Shown: one piece after another, positions 16,501 to 22,545 of the stretch
Layout of the letters: every line of letters begins with the position of its first letter
Numbering within the stretch: the stretch's first letter is position 1
Assembly (NCBI RefSeq): GCF_042680805.1
Contig: NZ_JBHUEM010000002.1
Span: 1-24,074 of the forward strand
Direction: 5' to 3'
Length of the DNA stretch: 24,074 nucleotides
Source of the DNA: Bacillus_CJ salitolerans
Lineage (GTDB): Bacteria > Bacillota > Bacilli > Bacillales > SA4
Made by a program: the position numbers and the translations under genes
Notes under the pieces: generated by a model
Database searches by the model: none
Told to the model about the DNA's origin: nothing
Seen by the model: the letters and a program-made list of their open reading frames with translations, nothing else

Positions 16501-18019
16501 GAATATTGGTACGATTGCTGTTGGTATTGCGAAGGCCGGTGCCGATATTATTACAATTAGTGGTTTTGATGGGGGAACAGGTGCTGCTCGTATTCATGCC
16601 CTTCAGCATGTAGGATTACCAGTAGAAATCGGAGTGAAATCTGCTCATAATGCCCTGTTAGAGGCTGGTATTCGTAATCATGTTGAAATCTGGGCAGATG
16701 GCGGAATTAAAAGTGCATCCGATGTTCTGAAGGTCATGTTACTTGGGGCAAACCGAATTGGATTCGGGACATTATCAATGGTGGCCATCGGTTGTACGAC
16801 ATGCCGTGGATGTCATTTAGATACGTGTCATGTTGGGATTGCCACACAAATTGAATCAGAAGCACAAGCAAAAGAGCACGGCTTACGTCGTTTCGTCCCT
16901 CGTCAATCAGACCTTGCTGTCCAAGGCTTAGTCAACCTTTTCACAGCGTTTGGTAATGAACTAAAAGCACTAACAGCATCACTTGGATTTTCTAACTTAC
17001 AAGAAATTGTAGGGCGCTCAGATTTACTAGAACAAACAAGTACTAGTAATGGTAAGCTACATTTAAAAAATCTTCTGGACACCTTAGACGTTGGCCAAAT
17101 GACCCATAAAGAAGTTGCCGCAAGTATGGAGGAACAGAAGCTAGCGGTGGCTGTTGGAGCTGAATATTTAGATTTTAATGTAGATGAACTAGCTGAATCC
17201 CGTGAATATTCAACTATTACTTCAGAACAAAGAGTTCTTGGAAGCCGCGTTTCCTGCCACCGCGTTCGCGGAAAATTGGATGGATCTTATAAGGATTTAC
17301 AACCTGTTATTTTACGATATAAGGATGGTTCGATCCCAGGTAATGGATTAGGAGCTTATAATAGCGAAGGAATTTCAATTCGTGTAGATGGTGGTGCTCA
17401 GGATGGTATCGGAAAAACTTCCTTCGGCGGAGACATCTTTATTTTTAAAGCAAAAGGAAAGAACGGAAACTATTATAATGGTTCAGTCGGTAAAGGATTT
17501 GGCTATGGTGCCCAAAAAGGTAGATTATTTGTTCAAGGTAATGCAGATGCACGTGCAGGCATTCGTCTTTCCGGAGCAGATATGATTATCGGTGGTAGAG
17601 TAACAAAGCCAATCCCAAAAGAGCGAGGAAATATTGGAGTTCACGCTAATATTAAAGGATTTGCGTTTGAATATATGACGAATGGTCGCGGACTTGTACT
17701 AGGTGACCCAGGTCCGTGGATTTGTGCCGGAATGACTGGAGGCGTCGTCTACTTACGTCAAGATGATGCTCTTGGATTAACAAAGGACACATTAAAAGGA
17801 AGAATTGCGAAAGGGGCAAAGGTTCGGATCAACAGCCTTTCAGCGAAAGGAATTGCCGATGTTAAGGAGTTATTGCAGTCATACGTTCAAGCCTTAGCCG
17901 AGCATGAACAATGGGAAGAAATTGAGATCATCAAACCTCTTCTTACATCACCAGAAGATCATTTCTATCAGGTTGAACCTGAGAAAGAACAGGCAGACCC
18001 AGCTGTCTCAACTGAATAA
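13550..18019 (+). CDS. gltB: glutamate synthase large chain (stand-alone)
   Basis: Glutamate synthase makes two glutamates from glutamine and 2-oxoglutarate. The 1489-residue protein has the full large-chain layout. A 20-residue propeptide precedes the N-terminal amidotransferase nucleophile C21 (EHDACGI), and the same domain has NRYSTNT and GHNGEINT. The central domain contains AEKGAEPIRSLGHDAPLA, and the FMN domain contains NGEGGE, ASGRFGV, GQGAKPGEGGHLPG and NNHDIYSIEDLAQ. The 3Fe-4S cysteines are C1082-x5-C1088-x4-C1093 with an extra C1085, and a GXGXG C-terminal domain follows. Some motifs differ from canonical NADPH enzymes (NGEGGE for TGEGGE, DSLGLRP for DRNGLRP). No small-subunit gene or gltC lies next to it, so the electron donor could be ferredoxin or a small subunit encoded elsewhere. 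The family's large subunit is named gltA in B. subtilis. Confidence 0.9.
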   Translation: MTTKWNPSTFKEFFKHEHDACGIVSIMEKKQIPTKENIDLCISALVKMNHRAGFTNGEGDGVGIHIDIPRKLWKHKLELSGIHSEVAYDDQFIVGHFFIGKDADVPNVKEEIKRLFVSNDLELLYDTTATTTSSALGPIAAQQEPTFWQVALKPTSMVEQLSAVLFNLTIEIEKNESVHVSSLSNYHAVYKVMGAGDTLPKYYHDLASPLVASSMTLGHNRYSTNTLSNFFRVQPFSVLGHNGEINTISKLRDEAEMIGVPLTKDGSDSQDLNRTIETLLCKHGLSLFEAMDILFPPIVNEIKAYPDHLQDLYSYIREAWGHFAQGPAGIISRFQDEAVFSLDSLGLRPVWQLETETSYLFSSEPGIIPSTEYVAEPKPLSPGEKVGLKYINGSMELFDYNQYQEEVFNRYSQKVNLLDYRFRLSPPTLEKMVTMTTLLKVQNNQYAAFGWDREHIQLIEQMAEKGAEPIRSLGHDAPLAAIDTGRRNIADFIKESVAVVTNPAIDRDRETEHFSTRIMLGKRPSLFNQHEKERFIELYSPILIEGSLGYKVSQQTNQPSFDQVIHEFDRGQKSYSLHVTFNEEETLQEALIRLTNEATNAVKAGRTLIILDDTYSHQDGKLWIDPHLIVSSIDQGLINESLRRSCSIVVRSGAIRSLHDIIVAFGLGADAISPYMMFATVSGDDLKPTTNLFESLNKGLEKVISTIGIHELRGYGRLFSSIGLNDEIADILRIVNFLGSSTLDYNLAFLKTDSRQRAEDFANENTRVGKTFHIFPRIWKAIGEVAQTGSYEEYRNKLAEHEDSTPITIRHLTRLKQSSNPVNPSKVSISVGDHSLPFVISSMSFGSQNETAFRAYAEAAEQLNMVSLNGEGGEIKDMLGKYPKTRGQQIASGRFGVNAELLNSSNLLEIKIGQGAKPGEGGHLPGSKVTEKIAEARNATIGSDLISPSNNHDIYSIEDLAQMITELKTANDQAKVSVKVPVVPNIGTIAVGIAKAGADIITISGFDGGTGAARIHALQHVGLPVEIGVKSAHNALLEAGIRNHVEIWADGGIKSASDVLKVMLLGANRIGFGTLSMVAIGCTTCRGCHLDTCHVGIATQIESEAQAKEHGLRRFVPRQSDLAVQGLVNLFTAFGNELKALTASLGFSNLQEIVGRSDLLEQTSTSNGKLHLKNLLDTLDVGQMTHKEVAASMEEQKLAVAVGAEYLDFNVDELAESREYSTITSEQRVLGSRVSCHRVRGKLDGSYKDLQPVILRYKDGSIPGNGLGAYNSEGISIRVDGGAQDGIGKTSFGGDIFIFKAKGKNGNYYNGSVGKGFGYGAQKGRLFVQGNADARAGIRLSGADMIIGGRVTKPIPKERGNIGVHANIKGFAFEYMTNGRGLVLGDPGPWICAGMTGGVVYLRQDDALGLTKDTLKGRIAKGAKVRINSLSAKGIADVKELLQSYVQALAEHEQWEEIEIIKPLLTSPEDHFYQVEPEKEQADPAVSTE

Positions 18020-18060
18020 TAGGTGTGGAATTGTTCCGCCTCTAATGGGATTTTTGATTA

Positions 18061-18093
18061 AAGTCTGTAGTTTCTATCTACAGGCTTTTTTTC
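18061..18093 (+). terminator. terminator of the glutamate synthase gene
   Basis: AGTCTGTAG (18062-18070) pairs, with one G-U, with CTACAGGCT (18078-18086), followed by TTTTTTTC. It lies 43 bp after the stop codon. Confidence 0.9.
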
Positions 18094-18105
18094 TAACACG
18101 GAATA

Positions 18106-18213
18106 ATGAAGTTAACTACGATTATTATTGGTGTATTGGTGTTTTTGGCTTTCTTATACGAAATGATTATATATAAAGAATGTCCCAGTTGTGGTAAGAG
18201 GAAGAAAAATTAG
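18106..18213 (+). CDS. 35-residue TM protein with a CxxC tail
   Basis: This tiny frame encodes a hydrophobic helix (residues 4-23, TTIIIGVLVFLAFLYEMII) followed by YKECPSCGKRKKN. It is a membrane anchor with a cytoplasmic half-zinc-ribbon and a basic end. The arrangement TM + CPxCGK is seen in many small Bacillus membrane proteins, but I recognise no named family. It has no clear Shine-Dalgarno and follows directly on the glutamate synthase terminator, so its expression is doubtful. It could equally be the remnant of a longer gene. Confidence 0.4.
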   Translation: MKLTTIIIGVLVFLAFLYEMIIYKECPSCGKRKKN

Positions 18214-18233
18214 TCTCGATCGGATCGAGACTA
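18205..18233 (-). terminator. minus-strand terminator, distal
   Basis: A perfect 10-bp inverted repeat, TAGTCTCGAT/ATCGAGACTA with a 3-base loop (18211-18233), is followed on the minus strand by ATTTTT. It overlaps the stop codon of the small plus-strand frame. Confidence 0.65.
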
Positions 18234-18260
18234 GCTAAAAGTCGTATGAAAAATACCCAT

Positions 18261-18287
18261 AAAAAATACACCTACTGTTTAGTGGTG
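18261..18287 (-). terminator. minus-strand terminator, middle (weaker)
   Basis: On the minus strand CACCACT and AGT-A-GGTG form a short bulged stem followed by TATTTTTT. It lies between two stronger minus-strand terminators. Confidence 0.4.
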
Positions 18288-18314
18288 TTATGTCGTGGTT
18301 TCTTCCTAAATCGT

Positions 18315-18341
18315 AAAAAAAACCAACATTTCAATGTTGGT
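18315..18341 (-). terminator. terminator of the acidic-tail protein gene
   Basis: On the minus strand ACCAACATT and AATGTTGGT pair over 9 bp with a 2-base loop, followed by seven T. It begins 4 bp after the stop codon of the 75-residue gene. Confidence 0.9.
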
Positions 18342-18345
18342 GTCA

Positions 18346-18573
18346 CTAATCGTCCCCATCGTCATCCCAATCAGAATCATACCCATAATCCGAATCATCT
18401 CCGTCATGCCCAAAATCTTTTTGACTACCGAATAGTCCAATTTGTTTTAAAATAGTAACTATTACTATAGCCACCACTCCTACATTCAGCAAATCTGAAT
18501 TACTAAAAACTAAAGTTAAAAAACCGATCAGTAACACAGATAAAATGATTAATACACGCCGTACTACTTTCAT
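18346..18573 (-). CDS. 75-residue membrane protein with an Asp-rich tail
   Basis: This small gene has AGGTGG 10 bases before the ATG and its own terminator. Residues 5-24 (RRVLIILSVLLIGFLTLVFS) and 29-47 (LNVGVVAIVIVTILKQIGL) are two membrane helices. The last 25 residues are extremely acidic and aromatic/glycine-rich (GHDGDDSDYGYDSDWDDDGDD), with about 12 Asp and no basic residue. Such tails can bind divalent cations or basic partners, but no family is recognised. A perfect Spo0A box core (TGTCGAA on the minus strand, 18633-18627) lies 54 bp upstream of the start. Confidence 0.7.
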   Translation of the reverse strand: MKVVRRVLIILSVLLIGFLTLVFSNSDLLNVGVVAIVIVTILKQIGLFGSQKDFGHDGDDSDYGYDSDWDDDGDD

Positions 18574-18626
18574 CCAAATTTCACCACCTAAAAAATATTT
18601 CTATTTGTAGGGGCGAAATACCTCTT

Positions 18627-18633
18627 TTCGACA
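18627..18633 (-). promoter_or_regulatory. candidate Spo0A box
   Basis: The minus strand reads TGTCGAA within TTTGTCGAAAAG, a perfect core of the 0A box (TGNCGAA). It lies 54 bp upstream of the acidic-tail gene. A 7-base match is expected by chance a few times in a window of this size, so support comes only from its position. Confidence 0.35.
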
Positions 18634-18636
18634 AAA

Positions 18637-18664
18637 TAAAAAAGCTTACATTTTATACGCTTTA
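18637..18664 (-). terminator. weak minus-strand terminator after the phage-like small ORF
   Basis: On the minus strand AAGC...GCTT with a TA/TA extension forms a weak stem followed by six T, 16 bp after the stop codon of the 54-residue frame. Confidence 0.4.
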
Positions 18665-18679
18665 ATGTCCTGAAATTCA

Positions 18680-18844
18680 TTAAGCAACTTCTTTTTGCTC
18701 CAATAAAGCAACTAATTCATTGTATTCCGTTTGAGTGAGTCGATTGTTAAGTAAGAATACATCTAATTTTGTCATCATTTCCTCTTTTGTTCCATAAGTG
18801 CCATTTTTAATTACCTTTTTGCAAAAGATATAAGTCTTTATCAT
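18680..18844 (-). CDS. 54-residue phage-type small protein
   Basis: This frame starts MIKTYIFCKKVIKNG and contains KEEMMTKLDVFLLNNRLTQ and TEYNELVALLEQKE. The 'small helical protein with L-D-V-F-L-L-N-x-R-(I/L)-T-x-x-E-Y-N-E-L' pattern is one I associate with short proteins at the end of Firmicutes phage tail gene clusters, near XkdX-like proteins. GAGAGG lies just upstream of the ATG, after the stop of the truncated frame at 18855. The two are therefore in the original order of a phage cassette. No other phage gene is present. Confidence 0.55.
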   Translation of the reverse strand: MIKTYIFCKKVIKNGTYGTKEEMMTKLDVFLLNNRLTQTEYNELVALLEQKEVA

Positions 18845-18854
18845 CCATCCTCTC

Positions 18855-19037
18855 TTACAGGGGTCCTGCCGACAAAACGCAGAAATCGATCATGTAGTCT
18901 GCTGTTGAAGCTTCTATTTCGGCTATTTTTTCCTTCGTGATTGGGTTGATGTAATGATGCGAAATTTTATTAGGATTACTAGTATCCGGAGTTGGTACAA
19001 AATCTACTACAATGCCTTCAAATAACACCAACGATGT
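18855..19037 (-). pseudogene. truncated phage tail-associated protein
   Basis: An open frame of 60 codons ends 10 bp before the start of the 54-residue gene. The readable part (FEGIVVDFVPTPDTSNPNKI, then HHYINPITKEKIAEIEA, then DYMIDFCVLSAGPL) ends in the 'E-A-x-x-A-D-x-x-x-x-x-x-x-x-G-x-L' style seen at the C-terminus of small phage tail-region proteins. The frame is closed by a TAA at 19038-19040 and has no ribosome binding site, so its 5' part is missing or replaced. The break coincides with a 9-bp inverted repeat (19024-19032 / 19071-19079). Confidence 0.45.
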
Positions 19038-19079
19038 TTATAGGTTATTATAGACTTATAAATTATTTAAGTTGGTGTT
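19024..19079. repeat. inverted repeat at the broken end of the phage remnant
   Basis: AACACCAAC (19024-19032) and GTTGGTGTT (19071-19079) are perfect inverted copies separated by 38 bp. With one extra T they extend to AAATAACACCAAC / GTTGGTGTTTATTT. It marks the junction between the truncated leftward frame and the degenerate rightward frame. Confidence 0.55.
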
Positions 19080-19101
19080 TATTTATGCGTACAAAAAATC
19101 G

Positions 19102-19357
19102 ATTAAATACAGTTGAATCGATCTATTCAAAATTCAGTATTTGATGGTTCTTTAGCTGAGGAGGTATATTTTGAAAAAACTTCGTGGAAAGAAAGAAAAG
19201 ATACTTCCGCAATCTGTGGGAGGAAGTTAATACTTGTGACTTAAAACTCGATAATGATTCATGGTTTGATTTTTGGCATACCCACCTTGATTTTTTTTGG
19301 AGTTGGGAAATCCCCCCTATTCTTCTCATAATTTTCCAATTCAACACTTCTACATAA
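19102..19357 (+). pseudogene. frameshifted remnant of an unidentified gene
   Basis: Two frames read as one coherent soluble protein. Up to about 19200 the frame gives GSLAEEVYFEKTSWKERK. The next frame, from 19199, continues RYFRNLWEEVNTCDLKLDND, then SWFDFWHTHLDFF, up to a stop at 19357. The shift falls in an A run (AAAGAAAGAAAAG). A second probable shift lies in the T run near 19290, after which the sequence stops being protein-like. I recognise no family with certainty. Loss of both ends and the frameshift make this a dead gene. Confidence 0.45.
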
Positions 19358-19484
19358 ATAAGCGATAATCCTTCTTAGATCAACGCTTCTTTGCTTAAAA
19401 TTCTAATGGCTTAATCAGTTAGATTTTAACAATTCCCAACCTTTGTATATTCCATTTATATTAATTATTACTTCTTCTGTCATA

Positions 19485-20228
19485 TTATTTATCTCCACCA
19501 TGGCTTCTGTTGCCCATTAGGTTGCTATCCTTTTTTATTTTCAACATTGAGTTAGCATCTTTTTGGAATTCATACTGTACTTTAACTTCTTCTACTGTAT
19601 ATCCATTGTCACCAAGAAAACTTATTATTTCATCTAAATGCTCATAACGCTTTCCTTCTAAATCTACTAATGGAAAGATGCGAACTTCTTCTTTTGTAAC
19701 CCTTAATAGCTCATTTAGTGTCTCAATATGAAACTGGTAATCTAATCGATCTGCATACATAAATAAAAAGTGTGCAGACAGAAGAAGGTCAAATTCTTCA
19801 TTCTCAAACGGCAAAGAAGGCAATCTAACAGGAATGTATCGATTCTTATATTCCTTCATGTCCTTGTTACAATCTTCCAAGGCACTTAAACGATGTTTTC
19901 TAAGACCTTCAACGTTGTTAAAATAATCCCATCTATAGTTACTTTTTGCTTTTTCCATATGTTCCATTGCATGGCCAATGTCTTTTAAACCTTTATTTCG
20001 TAGGTCTTCCTCAGAATAATAATATGCAATATCACAAGCTGTTACATCTACCCCCTTCTTATTACCGACAGCAGTAAACGAACATGCTCCTGCAGGGCAA
20101 TCGAGTATCTTCTTTCCTTGTAGTTCTTCTTCTGAAAGAGAAAATATATCCAAATACTCTTCAAAGGTTCTCCCAATAAAAACAATTCTTTCTAAATCTA
20201 ACTTTATATTCTGCTCAACTTTACTCAC
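19485..20228 (-). CDS. class I SAM-dependent methyltransferase
   Basis: This 247-residue protein has a Rossmann-type methyltransferase fold. Motif I is KILDCPAGACSFTA (glycine-rich SAM loop, atypically CPAGA for the usual DxGxG). The acidic end of strand 2 is at VTACDIAYY, and motif IV is LPFENEEFDLLLSAHFLFMY. The strand-5 region is ELLRVTKEEVRIFPLVDLEG. The N-terminal and middle inserts are charged and helical. The target is unknown. I place the start at GTG 20228, 6 bases after AGAGGTG; the longer GTG at 20237 overlaps that Shine-Dalgarno. It is a single gene between decayed DNA and a chemoreceptor, so it may be part of acquired DNA. Confidence 0.78.
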   Translation of the reverse strand: MSKVEQNIKLDLERIVFIGRTFEEYLDIFSLSEEELQGKKILDCPAGACSFTAVGNKKGVDVTACDIAYYYSEEDLRNKGLKDIGHAMEHMEKAKSNYRWDYFNNVEGLRKHRLSALEDCNKDMKEYKNRYIPVRLPSLPFENEEFDLLLSAHFLFMYADRLDYQFHIETLNELLRVTKEEVRIFPLVDLEGKRYEHLDEIISFLGDNGYTVEEVKVQYEFQKDANSMLKIKKDSNLMGNRSHGGDK

Positions 20229-20237
20229 TAATCTCAC

Positions 20238-20492
20238 CTCTTTATAAAAGAATATATCAATTTTAACACGATTAAATTGGAAATGTTACCCTTTTTCTCT
20301 TGTTGAAGATTTGTACACGTTAATACAATTTGAAGTTTAGTAACTAATATAATTACACAGCTACTATTTTCGTATAGAAGAGAAGATAGAATAGTCGTTG
20401 TCCCTTGATGGAACAACACCTTATTACCGTCTAAGTTTTTTTGATCTTATTCCCCGTTCATTTTCCCTATAAAAACAGACACCCTTAAGATT
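20238..20492. other. intergenic region upstream of the chemoreceptor
   Basis: This AT-rich stretch has no gene on either strand that shows a ribosome binding site. It separates the divergent methyltransferase and chemoreceptor genes and must hold the methyltransferase promoter, which I could not assign with confidence. Confidence 0.35.
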
Positions 20493-20517
20493 TTCGACAA
20501 TTTTTAACATTTCGACA
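20493..20517. promoter_or_regulatory. paired candidate Spo0A boxes
   Basis: TTCGACA (20493-20499) and TTCGACA (20511-20517) are two exact copies, 18 bp apart. Their complement, TGTCGAA, is the core of the 0A box. The second copy touches the -35 box of the chemoreceptor promoter, where a response regulator would be expected to act. Confidence 0.45.
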
Positions 20518-20546
20518 TTGTATATGTGATGAGTAAATGATATAAT
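20518..20546 (+). promoter_or_regulatory. chemoreceptor promoter
   Basis: TTGTAT (20518-20523), a 17-bp spacer and a perfect TATAAT (20541-20546) fit sigma-A. I looked for the motility sigma-D pattern (TAAA-N15-GCCGATAT) and did not find it, although many Bacillus chemoreceptor genes use it. Confidence 0.6.
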
Positions 20547-20592
20547 TTTCTCATAATTCTGAATAAGTTTCACTACGAAAGGTGGCCACAGC

Positions 20593-22380
20593 ATGAAAAA
20601 ATTAAACTCTCTAAGGGTCAAGCTTCCCCTTATCATGGTATTATTATTACTTATACCTTTATCTGTTCTTGGCTTTACTACATATTCAAAAACAGATATA
20701 TTCGAGTCTGCTGTTATACAGAAAGAAGACTTGGAGAAACGATCTTCAAAATTCAAAAAGATTTTTGCAGACTATGAACATGTATTAAATGAGATTAGTG
20801 CTAGCGAGGAAGCACAATATCAAACGTACAGTTTTACCAATAGTGTCGACCGTGAAATTACAAACATGCCTTTACCAAATGATCCAGTAAAAATGTCATT
20901 TTATGAATCTCATTTTCTTGATCTAGAAAGCCAAAATGAATATACCCTTAACCTATACATGGCAACAGAACAAGGCGAATTCTATTTATCTAATATCCCT
21001 CCTTCTGAAGTGAATTTGAATGAATTTGACCCAAGACAGAGAGAATGGTATGTCAATGCGAAGGAAGCAAACGGAGAAGTAATTTGGACAGCGCCATATA
21101 TCGACACAGGAACTGGAAAATCCACAATCACACTAGCAAAAACAGTTAAAGATCCAAGCGGACAAGTTATTGGGGTTGTTGGTTTAGACTTCGATATGCA
21201 TAAGCTAGCTATCTTATTACGTCAGCAGTTTTTAATTAATTCATTGATTGTAGCAGGAGTATCCGTGATTGTTGGTCTACTTGTAGTTTTCCTATTCGTT
21301 CGAAACATTAACCGTCCAATGACCGCCCTGCAAGATGGTTTATCTCGCGTATCTAACGGTGATTTAACGGTTGAAGCAATCGATGTGAAAAATAAAGATG
21401 AATTTGGTGAACTAGTTCACAGCTTTAACTCCATGGTTACAAATTTAAATGACCTACTTAAGCAAGTTGTCACAACCTCAGAACAGGTTGCGGCCTCTTC
21501 TGAACAATTAAGTGCGAATGCAGATGAAACATCTAAGGCATCCGAGCAAATTGCCTTTTCGATACAAGAGGTTTCAGGTGGTGCGGAAACACAGTTAACT
21601 CAAGTAGAGAGCACTATTAAACTAGTAAATCATATTTCGAATGATCTACATTCCATATCAGAACGTGTAGATGAAGTATCTAACTCTTCTGGTAAAAGCT
21701 CAGAGCATTCAGCAAAAGGTGATGAAGTCGTTACTCAAGCTATTCACCAAATGGAGATTATTGATAAAAATACCGCTGAGACTGGACAAGTCATTCAATT
21801 GTTAAATGAAAAAGCACTTGAAATTGAACAGATCCTATCTCTAATTAACGGCATTGCGGAACAAACAAATCTACTTGCCTTAAATGCAGCGATTGAAGCA
21901 GCAAGAGCCGGTGAACACGGAAAAGGATTTGCAGTTGTAGCAGATGAAGTTCGAAAGCTTGCGGAACAGTCTAGCCAATCCACAAAGCAAATTAACGATA
22001 TTATACGAAATATCCAAGAGAATACAAATCGTGCAGTATCGTCCATGAAAGAAGGAGAGAATGCTGTTAAAAAAGGGAAAGAGCTAGTGAACGAAGCTGG
22101 TGGATCATTCAAGGTGATCTCTTCAGCTGTCGGCGATGTATCAAGTCAAATTCTAAACGTTTCAAATTCCATTAAACAAATTAATACGAGTGCTCAATCA
22201 CTCGTTGATTACATGGATACAATGAATGAAGTGACTGAAAAGACAAGCCGCTTTACGTCTGAAGTTGCAGCGGCAACAGAAGAGCAAAGTGCTTCGATGG
22301 AGGAAGTAAGTGCGGCAACAAGAGTGTTAGCCAATATGGCACAAACTCTTCATGATGTTGCAGGCAAATTTAAAATGTAA
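20593..22380 (+). CDS. methyl-accepting chemotaxis protein with dCache sensor
   Basis: This transmembrane chemoreceptor passes ligand binding to the CheA/CheW array. In the 595-residue protein TM1 is about 10-30, the extracytoplasmic sensor about 33-210, and TM2 about 213-236. HAMP is about 237-290, and the cytoplasmic signalling hairpin extends to the C-terminus. The hairpin tip is canonical (EQTNLLALNAAIEAARAGEH, about 422-442). The sensor contains R150-x-W152-Y153, Y169 and D199/D201, which resembles the amino-acid-binding dCache pattern, so an amino acid ligand is a reasonable guess. Glu/Gln-rich helices in the cytoplasmic part supply methylation sites. AAAGGTGG lies 7 bases before the ATG. 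Confidence 0.95.
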   Translation: MKKLNSLRVKLPLIMVLLLLIPLSVLGFTTYSKTDIFESAVIQKEDLEKRSSKFKKIFADYEHVLNEISASEEAQYQTYSFTNSVDREITNMPLPNDPVKMSFYESHFLDLESQNEYTLNLYMATEQGEFYLSNIPPSEVNLNEFDPRQREWYVNAKEANGEVIWTAPYIDTGTGKSTITLAKTVKDPSGQVIGVVGLDFDMHKLAILLRQQFLINSLIVAGVSVIVGLLVVFLFVRNINRPMTALQDGLSRVSNGDLTVEAIDVKNKDEFGELVHSFNSMVTNLNDLLKQVVTTSEQVAASSEQLSANADETSKASEQIAFSIQEVSGGAETQLTQVESTIKLVNHISNDLHSISERVDEVSNSSGKSSEHSAKGDEVVTQAIHQMEIIDKNTAETGQVIQLLNEKALEIEQILSLINGIAEQTNLLALNAAIEAARAGEHGKGFAVVADEVRKLAEQSSQSTKQINDIIRNIQENTNRAVSSMKEGENAVKKGKELVNEAGGSFKVISSAVGDVSSQILNVSNSIKQINTSAQSLVDYMDTMNEVTEKTSRFTSEVAAATEEQSASMEEVSAATRVLANMAQTLHDVAGKFKM

Positions 22381-22386
22381 TGTTTC

Positions 22387-22425
22387 AAGGTAAGTAACGA
22401 AATCGTTACTTACCTTTTCTTTTTG
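22387..22425 (+). terminator. chemoreceptor gene terminator
   Basis: AAGGTAAGTAACGA (22387-22400) pairs perfectly with TCGTTACTTACCTT (22403-22416), a 14-bp stem followed by TTCTTTTT. Confidence 0.92.
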
Positions 22426-22545
22426 GTCATGATTTAAAAGATAGGTAAATACATCTCCTCCTAGCTTGAACTTTGTGGTTTAATAATGGTTGTAAACGTG
22501 TAAAAATGGTATATAGGGTTTTTAGGAAGGAATTGATTATTTTTC

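Noticed and set aside
16793..16828. zinc-finger reading of the CTTCRGC segment in glutamate synthase
   Set aside because: The C-x5-C-x4-C spacing and its place after the FMN domain match the family's 3Fe-4S site.
17904..18176. plus-strand frame overlapping the glutamate synthase end
   Set aside because: No ribosome binding site; it runs through the gene's terminator. Only the separate 18106 frame is protein-like.
18246..18455. 69-residue plus-strand frame rich in His/Asn/Pro
   Set aside because: It is the antisense shadow of the acidic-tail gene and crosses that gene's terminator.
19024..19079. IS200/IS605-type element end
   Set aside because: The inverted repeat could suggest it, but the arms are 38 bp apart and no transposase or tnpB-like sequence follows.
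20424..20756. 110-residue minus-strand frame over the chemoreceptor start
   Set aside because: Antisense to the receptor's start and promoter, with no ribosome binding site; codon content is that of a shadow frame.
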